A DNA stretch of 64,000 bases from Acinetobacter lwoffii. Lineage in GTDB: Bacteria; Pseudomonadota; Gammaproteobacteria; Pseudomonadales; Moraxellaceae. Under the pieces are notes generated by a model. That model did no database searches and was not told the DNA's origin. It was given only the letters and a program-made list of their open reading frames with translations. Below, in pieces: positions 49,981 to 58,669 of the stretch. A program made the translations under genes and the position numbers. Location: contig NZ_CP059081.1 in the NCBI RefSeq assembly GCF_015602705.1, positions 2,737,702-2,801,701 of the forward strand, given 5' to 3'. How positions within the stretch are numbered: position 1 is the stretch's first letter; each line of letters opens with the position of its first letter.

Positions 49981-50715
49981 ATGCTGATCATCCCTGCAAT
50001 TGACCTGAAAGATGGCAAATGTGTCCGTTTAAAGCAAGGTCGTATGGAAGACGATACCGTATTTTCAGACGATCCGGTCGCAACAGCACAGCATTGGGTA
50101 AATGAAGGCGCTCGCCGCTTACATTTAGTAGATTTAAACGGTGCTTTCGCAGGTACACCAATCCATAAGCCAGTGGTTGAAGCCATTGTCCGATCTCAAC
50201 CTGATTTGCCGATCCAGATTGGTGGTGGTATCCGTTCTCTGGAAACCATCGAGCATTATCTGCAAGCCGGTGTTTCTTTTGTGATTATTGGCACCAAAGC
50301 AGTTCAGGATCCTGAATTTGTTGAAGAAGCATGTCAAAAATTTGCTGGCCACATTATTGTGGGTATTGATGCCATGAATGGTATGGTGGCAACAGATGGC
50401 TGGGCCAATGTGACTGATGTCAAGGCTACTGACCTGGCGAAACGTTTTGCCGATGCTGGTGTGTCGAGCATTGTCTATACGGACATCGCGCGTGATGGCA
50501 TGATGCAGGGTGTGAATATTGAGCAAACCGTGAATCTGGCGCAATACTCAGGTTTGCCTGTGATTGCATCTGGTGGTGTGACCAATCTGGATGACGTGCG
50601 TAACCTGAAAGACCAACCGGGTATTTTAGGTGCAATTACCGGCCGTGCGATTTACGAAGGTACATTAAGCTTGCGTGAAGCACAGTTATTGCTAGATGAG
50701 CAACAGGCGCTATAA
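49981..50715 (+). CDS. hisA: Phosphoribosylformimino-5-aminoimidazole carboxamide ribotide isomerase
   Basis: A 244-aa TIM-barrel isomerase of histidine synthesis (ProFAR to PRFAR). The two half-barrel phosphate sites are [14 protein letters not shown] and [14 protein letters not shown]; catalytic Asp residues lie in [14 protein letters not shown] (about residue 8) and [18 protein letters not shown] precedes the ATG. Single gene ending at a strong terminator, separate from hisBH and hisF. Confidence 0.97.
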   Translation: MLIIPAIDLKDGKCVRLKQGRMEDDTVFSDDPVATAQHWVNEGARRLHLVDLNGAFAGTPIHKPVVEAIVRSQPDLPIQIGGGIRSLETIEHYLQAGVSFVIIGTKAVQDPEFVEEACQKFAGHIIVGIDAMNGMVATDGWANVTDVKATDLAKRFADAGVSSIVYTDIARDGMMQGVNIEQTVNLAQYSGLPVIASGGVTNLDDVRNLKDQPGILGAITGRAIYEGTLSLREAQLLLDEQQAL

Positions 50716-50728
50716 TTAAGTCTGCTGT

Positions 50729-50754
50729 AAAAGAGGTCTTCGGACCTCTTTTTT
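50729..50754 (+). terminator. hisA terminator
   Basis: AAAGAGGTC-ttcg-GACCTCTTT followed by TTT. Confidence 0.93.
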
Positions 50755-50781
50755 ATTTTTTTAATTTTCTGATCTCCTGGC

Positions 50782-51711
50782 ATGTCTACACTTATTTCCA
50801 AAAATCACTCCGGCTGGATGGTAAAAGCACCGCAACTCGCCCTGATCCTGATCACCATTATCTGGGGCGGCAGTTTTATTACTGTGCAATACGGGCTAAA
50901 TTTTAGCAGTCCGATTATGTTTGTCGGCCTGCGCTTTGCTGCGGCAGCGCTTGCTGTCACCCTAATTTCACTGAAGTCGCTAAAAGGCATGAACCTGAAA
51001 GAAGTGTTCGCTGGCGCGGTGATTGGCATCATGATCGCCATTGGCTACGGCACTCAAACTGTGGGCTTGCAGACCATCAGCAGCAGCGAATCGGCTTTTT
51101 TAACCGCCTTGTATGTTCCACTGGTTCCAATCCTGCTCTGGTTAATGTTCCGTAAAAAACCGCATGTCATGACCTGGATCGGAGCACTGTTTGCCTTTAT
51201 CGGTCTGGTGTTTTTGACAGGAAATGGCTTTGCTGCGATTCAGCTCAGTTTCGGGCAAACCCTGACTTTGCTCGGTTCGATTGCGATTGCACTGGAGATT
51301 ATTTTTATCAGCCATTTTGCCGAGCAGGTGAATGTACGCCGGGTCACCGTGCTGCAACTGATTTTTGCGTCCCTATTCTGCTTTATGATCGCACCTGTTT
51401 TAGGTGAATCTCAGCTACCTGAATTCCACTGGCATCTGGCAGGGATTTTAGTCGGTTTGGGCATTGCCAGTGCCTTGATTCAACTGGTGATGAACTGGGC
51501 GCAGCGCATGGTCGATCCATCACAGGCAGCAATTATCTATGCCGGCGAACCGGTATGGGCAGCCCTGTTTGGCCGTCTGGCCGGAGAACGTTTACCGTCA
51601 CTGGCTTTATTAGGCGGATTGCTGGTGGTACTGGGCGTGATTGCCAGTGAATGGAAACCGAAGTTTTTAAGAAAACAACCAACAGAAGAGTTAAAGCAAG
51701 ATCTTTCTTAA
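50782..51711 (+). CDS. EamA/DMT-family transporter
   Basis: A 309-aa inner-membrane protein with ten predicted helices in two EamA repeats. The first repeat opens with LALILITIIWGGSFITVQYGL and includes MFVGLRFAAAALAVTLI, and the second ends with GRLAGERLPSLALLGGLLVVLGVIASEW. DMT transporters export amino acids or metabolites; substrate not readable here. Follows hisA after a terminator and has its own terminator. Confidence 0.9.
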   Translation: MSTLISKNHSGWMVKAPQLALILITIIWGGSFITVQYGLNFSSPIMFVGLRFAAAALAVTLISLKSLKGMNLKEVFAGAVIGIMIAIGYGTQTVGLQTISSSESAFLTALYVPLVPILLWLMFRKKPHVMTWIGALFAFIGLVFLTGNGFAAIQLSFGQTLTLLGSIAIALEIIFISHFAEQVNVRRVTVLQLIFASLFCFMIAPVLGESQLPEFHWHLAGILVGLGIASALIQLVMNWAQRMVDPSQAAIIYAGEPVWAALFGRLAGERLPSLALLGGLLVVLGVIASEWKPKFLRKQPTEELKQDLS

Positions 51712-51717
51712 TTCCGC

Positions 51718-51747
51718 TAAATCCCCCTGAAAAAGAGGGATTTTTTT
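51718..51747 (+). terminator. Terminator of the EamA gene
   Basis: AAATCCCCCT-gaaaaa-GAGGGATTT followed by TTTT. The stem half resembles the end of the REP-like element at 5535. Confidence 0.85.
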
Positions 51748-51769
51748 CTCTAAAGAAATACGGCTAAAA

Positions 51770-52165
51770 TTATTTGCTATACATCGGTCTATTGTCATTT
51801 AAGCGCATGATGCCGCGAATCGCCCGATACACAATCCAGATCCAGGCCAAAACCACCACCACTAAACAGAAAGCGGATGCACCAAATGCGACCCCTGCAA
51901 ACAGGTCAGGATCTTCGCCGGTAAAGAACAAAAAGAAAAATGGAATAAAGGCGACGATATTCCAGAACAGATACCACCAGAAACTGCGGATCTGCCAGGT
52001 AAAATGGCTTTCAAAGATGGAACCGCGCACATCGCGCCGTTTCACATAGTTAATGATCAACGCCACGACAGCCAGCAGGCCAGCACTAAAAATGGCCACA
52101 ATATATAAAATGTACAGTGCAAAAGTCAGTGTGCGGTTTGAGTCTTTATCAATGGAATAGTTCAC
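51770..52165 (-). CDS. DUF4870/COG3671-like membrane protein
   Basis: A 131-aa protein with three helices (LYILYIVAIFSAGLLAVVALII, WYLFWNIVAFIPFFFLFF and a C-terminal VVVVLAWIWIVYRAIRGIM) and the FESHFTWQIRSFWW motif typical of the COG3671 group. It ends RLNDNRPM. Function unknown. It lies 20 bp downstream of the CSD-DUF1294 gene on the same strand, so the two may be co-transcribed. Confidence 0.8.
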   Translation of the reverse strand: MNYSIDKDSNRTLTFALYILYIVAIFSAGLLAVVALIINYVKRRDVRGSIFESHFTWQIRSFWWYLFWNIVAFIPFFFLFFTGEDPDLFAGVAFGASAFCLVVVVLAWIWIVYRAIRGIMRLNDNRPMYSK

Positions 52166-52185
52166 GTCCCCTCCTAGTACTTCCC

Positions 52186-52812
52186 CTAGATATTTAAACT
52201 ATTCAACGGGGAAATCAGCCATATAATCAAAATGATGTTAAAGGCTATGGTACAAAAATATATCTGCCGGAAAGGTTGTTTTTGTGTTTTATGCCGTAAT
52301 TTCTGCTGTGCCAGCCAAGCTGCCGGCCAGCCGCCCAAGAAGGCCACCAGATGCAGGGTATTTTCCGGAATACGGCGATTACCCAGCTGTGCCGCTTCCT
52401 TATCTTGGGCATAAAGCCAGTAACTGAGCGCATTCATCAGACTGACCAGCAACAACACTAATCCACTGAGTAAACCGCCCAAGGTTAAAGCCACCAGAAA
52501 AAGAATATAGAGCACACAGGCAATTTGCATCGGCTGTAATTTCTGTGCCTGTTGTGGCTTGGACGGTTTGAGTTTTGCTTGCAGACTTTTGGCCTGAGAG
52601 GCTTTCAGGTACATGACCTGCTGGGCACGATAACGTCCGCGTTCATCCAGAATCACCAGATAATCCAGCGCACAGCCCACGATTGGACGTGGGCCAGGTT
52701 TGACAAAATCCTTGATATGCAGAAATACGCGATCTTTGGCCAGATCATTGGGCTGGATAAAACCATAACCTTTGTCATCAAACCATTCCACCAAACGCCC
52801 CTGATCGCGCAT
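52186..52812 (-). CDS. Cold-shock domain-DUF1294 fusion membrane protein
   Basis: A 208-aa protein. The N-terminal cold-shock domain (about 1-70) has RNP1-like DDKGYGFIQ and RNP2-like DRVFLHIKDF, binding single-stranded nucleic acid. A basic linker precedes a C-terminal DUF1294 region with about four helices and the conserved YAQDKEAAQLGNRRIPE and FLGGWPAAWLAQQKLRHKTQK motifs. The fusion is a known family in proteobacteria. An RNA-binding role at the membrane is inferred from the domains. Confidence 0.88.
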   Translation of the reverse strand: MRDQGRLVEWFDDKGYGFIQPNDLAKDRVFLHIKDFVKPGPRPIVGCALDYLVILDERGRYRAQQVMYLKASQAKSLQAKLKPSKPQQAQKLQPMQIACVLYILFLVALTLGGLLSGLVLLLVSLMNALSYWLYAQDKEAAQLGNRRIPENTLHLVAFLGGWPAAWLAQQKLRHKTQKQPFRQIYFCTIAFNIILIIWLISPLNSLNI

Positions 52813-52840
52813 ATCCCCTGTCCCTTTTTGATTTGATTGT

Positions 52841-53788
52841 TTAAGCAGTGACGAACTTTAAACGTTCAATCAGCATATTGCGCATTTCATCCGGATTTTT
52901 TTGCAAAATATCATCGCCCGTCCGTCCACGTGCTGCATTACGCTGCGCCACCTGTAAACGCATCATCCAGAAACGGCCTGCCGCCATCGCCAGATACAAT
53001 TCCAGACAGGCGCGTTCATCACCAGTTAAAGGACGAACCGTTTCATAGGCATTTAAAAAGGCAATTGCTTTTTCTTCGTTTAAGACCACATCAGGATATT
53101 CAGTACAGAAGTCATTTAAAGTAATAGCAATATCAAACAACCATTCATCTTTATTCAGCTCATAAAAATCCAGAATGCCATTCAGCTGATCGCCGTCAAA
53201 CAAGGTATTGTCACGGAACAGATCGGAATGAATAAAACCGCGTGGACGATCTGGATATACCGCTGTCAACGCCTCATATAAACCTAATAATTTACCGAGC
53301 AAGACTTTATCTGCCGGACTTAAACTTGGTTTAATCTCTTGAGAAACGGCCAGCCAATAGGCATGATCACGCACAAAATTACGTTCTAATTTAAAGTCTT
53401 TGAGTGCCACATGCATTTTCGCCTGAGCCACTGCAATCGCTTCAACCTGCGCGATGGTAGAGGGCATCGGATGTTCACCCATCAGGCGCGGTGCGATCTG
53501 TGCCGGTTTATCTTTAATGCTGTGAATCGCTTTGCCTGAATGCGACAAAGGCACAGGAACGGCCAATCCGGCCCAGCCCAGATGTTCTAAAACAGGAACC
53601 AGTTCACCTGCCGCCTGCTCATCCATATCTTCAAAAACCGTCAGCACATATTGCTGGTCTTCGCAGACTAAAAAGTAGTTGGTATTTTGAATACCGCCTT
53701 GAATGGGAATCAGATCAATCGCCTTTAAACCATAAGGCGCTGCAAAATCCTGAACTTCCTTTAAAGTCAAAGTGGTATAAACCGACAT
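52841..53788 (-). CDS. thrB: Homoserine kinase (APH-fold)
   Basis: A protein of about 315 aa starting MSVYTTLTLKEVQDFAAPYG (ATG 53788; the frame is open to 53845). It has the aminoglycoside-phosphotransferase fold used by Pseudomonas-type ThrB: catalytic HSDLFRDNTLF (Asp and Asn) and metal-binding GILDFYEL. It phosphorylates homoserine in threonine synthesis. Unrelated to the GHMP kinase ThrB of E. coli. Divergent from hisF. Confidence 0.9.
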   Translation of the reverse strand: MSVYTTLTLKEVQDFAAPYGLKAIDLIPIQGGIQNTNYFLVCEDQQYVLTVFEDMDEQAAGELVPVLEHLGWAGLAVPVPLSHSGKAIHSIKDKPAQIAPRLMGEHPMPSTIAQVEAIAVAQAKMHVALKDFKLERNFVRDHAYWLAVSQEIKPSLSPADKVLLGKLLGLYEALTAVYPDRPRGFIHSDLFRDNTLFDGDQLNGILDFYELNKDEWLFDIAITLNDFCTEYPDVVLNEEKAIAFLNAYETVRPLTGDERACLELYLAMAAGRFWMMRLQVAQRNAARGRTGDDILQKNPDEMRNMLIERLKFVTA

Positions 53789-53901
53789 AGAAAACCTGCG
53801 AAAAAACTTACATAATTTTGCTAGAATACCGTTTCCATCTGCCAAGGTGTAGCGCTTGCGTGGGTGAGTTTCATAATCGGCTGTAATAATTGGAAAAATT
53901 T

Positions 53902-54660
53902 ATGCTAGCTAAACGTATTATTCCTTGTCTGGACGTGGATAACGGCCGTGTGGTCAAGGGTGTCCAGTTCCTTGATATTCGTGATGCGGGTGACCCGGTC
54001 GAAGTGGCACGCCGTTATAATGAACAAGGTGCCGATGAAATTACTTTCCTTGATATTACCGCTACACATCATGGACGCGATACCACTTACCGTACTGTAG
54101 AGCGTATGGCTGAATCGGTTTTTGTACCCCTGACGGTTGGTGGCGGTGTGCGTAAAGTCGAAGATATCCGTTTGCTGCTCAATGCTGGTGCAGATAAAGT
54201 CAGCATCAACTCGGCAGCAGTATTTAATCCGGAATTTGTCCAGGAAGCATCACAACGTTTTGGCGCACAATGTATCGTGGTCGCCATTGATGCCAAAAAA
54301 ACCGGCGAAGATAAATGGGAAATTTTCACCCACGGCGGCCGTAAAGAAACCGGGATTGATGCGCTTGAATGGGCGGTGAAAATGGCTGACTTCGGCGCAG
54401 GTGAATTGCTGATTACTTCGATGGATGCCGATGGCACCAAAGCCGGTTATGACATTGCCCTGATGCGTGCTATCAATGATCGCGTCACGGTACCGACGAT
54501 TGCCTCTGGTGGTGTAGGTAATTTACAGCATTTGGCGGACGGCATTATTCATGGTGGTGCCGATGCGGTACTGGCAGCTTCAATTTTCCATTTTGGCCAG
54601 TACACCATTCAGGAAGCCAAAGCCTATATGGCAGCCCAAGGCATTGAAATGCGCCTTTAA
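53902..54660 (+). CDS. hisF: Imidazole glycerol phosphate synthase, cyclase subunit
   Basis: A 252-aa TIM barrel that condenses PRFAR with HisH-derived ammonia. ATG 53902 ([20 protein letters not shown]) follows GGA; a TTG at 53890 is in frame but weaker. The catalytic Asp in CLDVDNGRV (about residue 11) and Asp in [14 protein letters not shown] are present, with phosphate sites in [11 protein letters not shown] and [11 protein letters not shown]. Separated from hisBH and hisA. Confidence 0.97.
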   Translation: MLAKRIIPCLDVDNGRVVKGVQFLDIRDAGDPVEVARRYNEQGADEITFLDITATHHGRDTTYRTVERMAESVFVPLTVGGGVRKVEDIRLLLNAGADKVSINSAAVFNPEFVQEASQRFGAQCIVVAIDAKKTGEDKWEIFTHGGRKETGIDALEWAVKMADFGAGELLITSMDADGTKAGYDIALMRAINDRVTVPTIASGGVGNLQHLADGIIHGGADAVLAASIFHFGQYTIQEAKAYMAAQGIEMRL

Positions 54661-54684
54661 GCCATTTTAGATGATGATTTGATT

Positions 54685-54714
54685 AAAGAGTGTTTTTATA
54701 AACACTCTTTTTTT
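54685..54714 (+). terminator. hisF terminator
   Basis: AAAGAGTGTTT-ttat-AAACACTCTTT followed by TTTT. Confidence 0.92.
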
Positions 54715-54749
54715 ATGTCTGGATTAAAACAACACAGCAAATACGGGAC

Positions 54750-54775
54750 AAAAAAAAGGAGTCTTTCGACTCCTT
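54750..54775 (-). terminator. Terminator of the hydroxylase transcript
   Basis: On the minus strand AAGGAGTC-gaaa-GACTCCTT followed by T8. It lies 170 bp beyond the hydroxylase stop, past repeat copy A. Confidence 0.88.
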
Positions 54776-54896
54776 ATAAAACCAAGATAAGACTACAGCA
54801 CTTGGTATTCAAAATAACTCATTACACCCAGAAACATTATCAGTATGAGGCTTTACTCACCGACAGGAGCAAATATAAGTGAAATCTACAGGACAA

Positions 54897-54938
54897 TATT
54901 GACAATACAATCGTATTTTATTGACAAATCACGACAAA
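54897..54938 (+). repeat. 42-bp operator-like repeat, copy A (3' of the hydroxylase gene)
   Basis: TATTGAC, 16 bases, then ATTGACAAATCACGACAAA. The same two-part arrangement with identical spacing occurs at 55655-55696; the final 19 bases differ at two positions. The TTGAC boxes are 22 bp apart, about two helical turns. Confidence 0.75.
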
Positions 54939-54946
54939 GCCCTGTT

Positions 54947-55603
54947 TTACTCCATAACCTGCGTATTTAACTGCTTCATTACCATATTTTTTGCAGTATT
55001 TTCCGTCATTTTAGAGGAAGTGTCGGCCGATTTAACCGGAAAATATTGTTCTGCCCAGCGGTTGAGTTTTTTCGAGATCGGTGCAGGCAAGCTCAGACCT
55101 AAAGGATTCTGTTCTTGCAAATCTGCCGAGGAAATCACCCGGGTACCGAGCAGATAATCAAACCAGGGCTTGGTGACGCACCAGTTGGCATCCTGATTAC
55201 TATTCATATGATGATCATAATGCCAGGGCAATTTCTTTTTGGCCCATTCCGGTTCCAGATGAGCCCGGCGATGTAAATAATAATAGTTGCCTGCACTATA
55301 TAGGGCGGCCAGTGACATGCCTTTGGAGAAGGGATAAAAACTGAGTCCAAATACGGTTGCGACGACTGCCAGTGAAGCAATTTCATTGCGGGTACGCCAG
55401 TTGTCCAGTCCTTCTACATAGCCGAAATCAGAAAATTCCGTTTTTCGTACAATCCGGTGATGTTCCCAATGCGAACACATGCTTTCTGGAACCGGACTAT
55501 AGCGGCTCTGTCCTTGGCGGTGAATTCCATGTAACACATATTTATGCGCAAACCATTCAAATCCATTTGCGACGACAAGTCCTGCCAGAAAACCTTTCCA
55601 CAT
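54947..55603 (-). CDS. Membrane fatty acid hydroxylase/desaturase-like protein
   Basis: A 218-aa protein of the fatty-acid-hydroxylase superfamily. The His clusters that would bind a di-iron centre are present: FEWFAHKYVLHG, HWEHHR, HRRAHLE and HYDHHMN. Hydrophobic helices lie at the N-terminus and at about residues 75-110 (FGLSFYPFSKGMSLAALY). Substrate is unknown; sterols are unlikely in this organism and carotenoid or lipid hydroxylation are the family alternatives. Divergent from an AraC regulator, which probably controls it. Confidence 0.83.
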   Translation of the reverse strand: MWKGFLAGLVVANGFEWFAHKYVLHGIHRQGQSRYSPVPESMCSHWEHHRIVRKTEFSDFGYVEGLDNWRTRNEIASLAVVATVFGLSFYPFSKGMSLAALYSAGNYYYLHRRAHLEPEWAKKKLPWHYDHHMNSNQDANWCVTKPWFDYLLGTRVISSADLQEQNPLGLSLPAPISKKLNRWAEQYFPVKSADTSSKMTENTAKNMVMKQLNTQVME

Positions 55604-55654
55604 AATCTTTTACCTCTTGGTCTATTTTTAATATAGGCTAAATAAAAGACTAGA

Positions 55655-55696
55655 TATTGACCAAAATATTCAATATGATTGACAAAATACGACAAA
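55655..55696 (+). repeat. 42-bp operator-like repeat, copy B (hydroxylase-araC intergenic)
   Basis: TATTGAC, 16 bases, then ATTGACAAAATACGACAAA, in the 108-bp divergent promoter region. Position and the 22-bp box spacing fit an AraC-type binding site made of direct repeats. Confidence 0.75.
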
Positions 55697-55711
55697 ATAA
55701 AAGAATTAAAA

Positions 55712-56722
55712 ATGCTGGTTCTAAAAAACTACGTAGGTTCAGTATACGGTGGTTTAGGACATTTACTTTTGGACTATTATCAGTTGAAACAGCTTGAAGT
55801 CCCTGAGAAATTATTGGCCATTCAAAATCTGGAACGCTTTGATTTCGCCTTGTGGCGTGATCTATTAACGACACTTGATCAACAGCTGCAACGACCGGCT
55901 TTAGGCTTGGAAATCGCCCAACTGGTTGAAGCTAAACACCTCGGTATTATTGGCTATCTGGCACTCTCAAGTGAGACCTTGGGTGAAGCCTTTATGCGCT
56001 ATCATGATTATCATCGTCTGATTTATGATGGCGGCCCACTTCAGCTGCAATGGCAAGGCGATTATCTGTCGATTGGCTGGGTTGAAGTTCCCTTTCATCT
56101 GAATACCCAACTGACCGATGAAATCGCGATTGCGCTAATGACGGAATTCGTAAAAGCCAATGTTCAGAACCCGCACGGGGTTCAGTTATATGAAGTTCAT
56201 TTCCAGCATGTAATGCCTAAAAATATTGCACTCTATGAGCAGTATTTCGGATGTAAAGTCCGCTTTTCTCAAGCCAGAAATCAGGTATTGATGCATGTCA
56301 GTGAACTGTCCAGACCACTGAAACAGGGCGACCAGACCTTGCAAAAACTGCTGATGCAACAGGCCAAAGCATTATTAGAAAAATTCCCGTACTTCACTCT
56401 GGTAGATCAGCAGCTGCAACAGGCGATTCTAATTGGCCTGCAAAAAAACCTGTTCCAGATCAAACATATTGCAGAGCAGATGAATTTTTCCGTGCGTCAG
56501 TTACAACGCCATTTACAAAAACAGGGCAAAACTTATCAGCAATGTATGCAGGAAATCCGCTGCATGATGGCCATGCAATATCTGAAAGATCCGCACTTGA
56601 GCTTGCAGGAAACCGCCATGTTACTCGGTTATTCTGAACAGAGTGCTTTTCAGCGCGCCTTTAAGCAATGGACTCAACTGACGCCGCAGCAGTGGCGCCA
56701 ACAGAATATGTCAGCCGCTTAA
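55712..56722 (+). CDS. AraC-family transcriptional regulator
   Basis: A protein of about 336 aa from ATG 55712 (MLVLKNYVGSVYGGLG; a TTG at 55679 would lie in the repeat). The N-terminal domain is of the arabinose_bd_N (PF12625-like) class shared with OruR/ArgR-type regulators (LGLEIAQLVEAKHLGIIGYLAL). Two C-terminal helix-turn-helix motifs cover about 250-333, including FSVRQLQRHLQKQGKTYQQ and LGYSEQSAFQRAFKQWTQLTP. Likely regulator of the divergent hydroxylase gene. Confidence 0.9.
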   Translation: MLVLKNYVGSVYGGLGHLLLDYYQLKQLEVPEKLLAIQNLERFDFALWRDLLTTLDQQLQRPALGLEIAQLVEAKHLGIIGYLALSSETLGEAFMRYHDYHRLIYDGGPLQLQWQGDYLSIGWVEVPFHLNTQLTDEIAIALMTEFVKANVQNPHGVQLYEVHFQHVMPKNIALYEQYFGCKVRFSQARNQVLMHVSELSRPLKQGDQTLQKLLMQQAKALLEKFPYFTLVDQQLQQAILIGLQKNLFQIKHIAEQMNFSVRQLQRHLQKQGKTYQQCMQEIRCMMAMQYLKDPHLSLQETAMLLGYSEQSAFQRAFKQWTQLTPQQWRQQNMSAA

Positions 56723-56826
56723 ACCACTAACATGTTGGTTTAATATACGGGCTTCAAGCAGCGTTGATAATTTAAATCCCTTGTCCCTATGACCTAATAA
56801 TAAATATAAAAATAAGGACTTAGAAT

Positions 56827-56901
56827 ATGGATAAATATCTTGCCGAATTGCTCGGCACATTCTGGCTGGTGTTTGGAGATATTGTGGGAGCAGAAAATTA
56901 G
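56827..56901 (+). pseudogene. Remnant of an aquaporin (aqpZ-like) gene
   Basis: 24 codons, MDKYLAELLGTFWLVFGDI then VGAEN and a stop. The first 17 residues match the N-terminal helix of AqpZ (AE-x-GTFWLVFG), after which the frame ends; no NPA motif follows. AAGGACTTAGAAT precedes the ATG. Interpreted as the 5' stub of a deleted water-channel gene. Confidence 0.7.
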
Positions 56902-56998
56902 GCTTTTTAATAAAAACCCTCTAAAAAGCCAGGATTTCCAAATACCATTTTTCTGCATGTTTCACATGGAGCATGCAGATCATCGCGCTTAAAAATGC

Positions 56999-57244
56999 TT
57001 ATAAAAATGGATTTTCAATTTCATCCAGATCATCACGCTGAATTTTTTCTGGCAAGTCCTGCGTGTTTTCCAGTTGTTGTACCACATCATTCAGAAAAGC
57101 CTGCAAGGCTTTGGCCACTTTCAGTCCCTGCTGATCCTTGGTGATTTGCAAGTTGCCATACAGGCTGACGCAGTCCAGATCATTTTCCAAAGTCAGATCA
57201 TGAATGGCATGGGATTCGCTGCCATTTTCAAATGCTTTAAACAT
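56999..57244 (-). CDS. Small acidic hypothetical protein
   Basis: A protein of about 81 aa from ATG 57244 (MFKAFENGSESHAIHDLTLE); GAAGAGG lies just upstream and a TTG at 57274 is an alternative start. Acidic (many Asp/Glu), no membrane helix or signal peptide, with a VSLYGNLQITKDQQGLKVA core that looks folded. Same strand as the endonuclease gene, 78 bp downstream of nothing obvious. Function unknown. Confidence 0.6.
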   Translation of the reverse strand: MFKAFENGSESHAIHDLTLENDLDCVSLYGNLQITKDQQGLKVAKALQAFLNDVVQQLENTQDLPEKIQRDDLDEIENPFL

Positions 57245-57322
57245 ATCCTCTTCACCTGTCTTTGTTATTTTCAATGAACGTCTGATGTCGATGCTACCCG
57301 AATCCCGGTTTTTTCAGCAAGC

Positions 57323-58405
57323 TTATTTCAACAGCTGCAAAATATATTGCAACAAGGCATCAATCAGCTGTTTCACAATGGCATCTTGCGTTGCATTGTC
57401 TATCGCACCGCCAGTCGCAGAGGAGGCCGAACTGCTTGAACCGGAAGACTTAAACTCGCGTTGTAATGCCTGCAGGTTTTCTTCAGAAACATCTTCGGCA
57501 CACTGGCTTTCTGCATCCCAATTAGAATATTCGATTTTCTGGTTGGCTTTTACTGCATTTCCAGTCAGTGGCAGCTTATAGGTATTGCGTTTCTGTTCTT
57601 CGGTGAGCTGCGGGAACAGATTAATTCCAAGCTGTTCTTCCAGATAGCAGACACTAACAATACGCACTTTGAGCGAATTGTCATTCGGTGCATAGTAAGC
57701 ACCAATGGCACCGGTTTTCGGCATATAAACTGCCTTATAGACCGCAGTTGGCACAATCACGCCATTGCCAATGGTTTTCAGCTTCTTCCCGGCAAAGATC
57801 GGCCCGGTCACCACATAGACATCCTGTTTCTGCTTGGTCACAATGGCACGGGTGGCCTCTTCCAGCTCACGCCAGACTTGCTGATTATTCTTGGGCGCTT
57901 GCGGCACCATATTGGCCAATGAAAAACTGTCAGACTGCGCGGCCTTGTTAGGCATATCCGCATTCGGCGCCATATGACCGCGGTCATAACCTGAACCACG
58001 ATAATCCGCCAATGTGGCACGATGCTTCGCACTGACCCGATCTTCTTCATGAAAATTATCTTCACGGGGAATTTTCTGGCTTAAGCGTGCTGGCGTTAAG
58101 GCTTCTGCAACCCAAAGTGGCGTTTTAGATACCCCGGAATAACCGACATTAAAGCCATTAAAACACAGCGAATAGCTGTCTTTTTTCAGGCTGTCTTTCA
58201 TCAAATATGGCGGTACATCACGATAAAACTGGTTCAGACAGGCAGAATCACTGGAAGAGGATAGTGACACCCACTGACTGATTTTTTCCTGACCAAAAGC
58301 GATGGCGAAGCTGCTCGAAGCCACCACGCCCAGAATGACTTTAATACTATTATCATTTAAAAACTGAAAAAAAGAGTTCTTGGGTTTACGCTGCTTCTTG
58401 GCCAT
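57323..58405 (-). CDS. DNA/RNA non-specific endonuclease (NUC family), membrane-anchored
   Basis: A 360-aa protein. The N-terminus is basic, then hydrophobic (SIKVILGVVASSSFAIAF, about residues 15-32), a signal anchor or uncleaved signal. The NUC domain (about 95-290) has the active-site motif YDRGHMAPNADM with catalytic His, and LANMVPQAPKNNQQVW with the Mg-binding Asn. The C-terminal tail is Ser/Ala-rich and ends with an amphipathic helix (DALLQYILQLLK). It probably degrades DNA and RNA in the periplasm or outside. No immunity gene is recognised beside it. Confidence 0.88.
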   Translation of the reverse strand: MAKKQRKPKNSFFQFLNDNSIKVILGVVASSSFAIAFGQEKISQWVSLSSSSDSACLNQFYRDVPPYLMKDSLKKDSYSLCFNGFNVGYSGVSKTPLWVAEALTPARLSQKIPREDNFHEEDRVSAKHRATLADYRGSGYDRGHMAPNADMPNKAAQSDSFSLANMVPQAPKNNQQVWRELEEATRAIVTKQKQDVYVVTGPIFAGKKLKTIGNGVIVPTAVYKAVYMPKTGAIGAYYAPNDNSLKVRIVSVCYLEEQLGINLFPQLTEEQKRNTYKLPLTGNAVKANQKIEYSNWDAESQCAEDVSEENLQALQREFKSSGSSSSASSATGGAIDNATQDAIVKQLIDALLQYILQLLK

Positions 58406-58669
58406 TCTTACACGTACTTTTTAGATCAATACAGATTTTGACCGAGCTTAACAAGCTGTATAAGTGAAGTATATCTTGGCTCTACTATTCGTTTACTAAA
58501 TAAGCAATAAGTATCCAAAATCCCGGGCAGTTGTAACAAACTGTCTAATTTTATTTCTTTTTAAATGAGGTTTCTCGGTGTTTGCGTAGCTTTGTTTGGC
58601 CCAGTGGATTGAGTATGTAAAGCTAACGGCCTATCTCAATTCGTACAATTATTAGCAATGGTGTCAATC

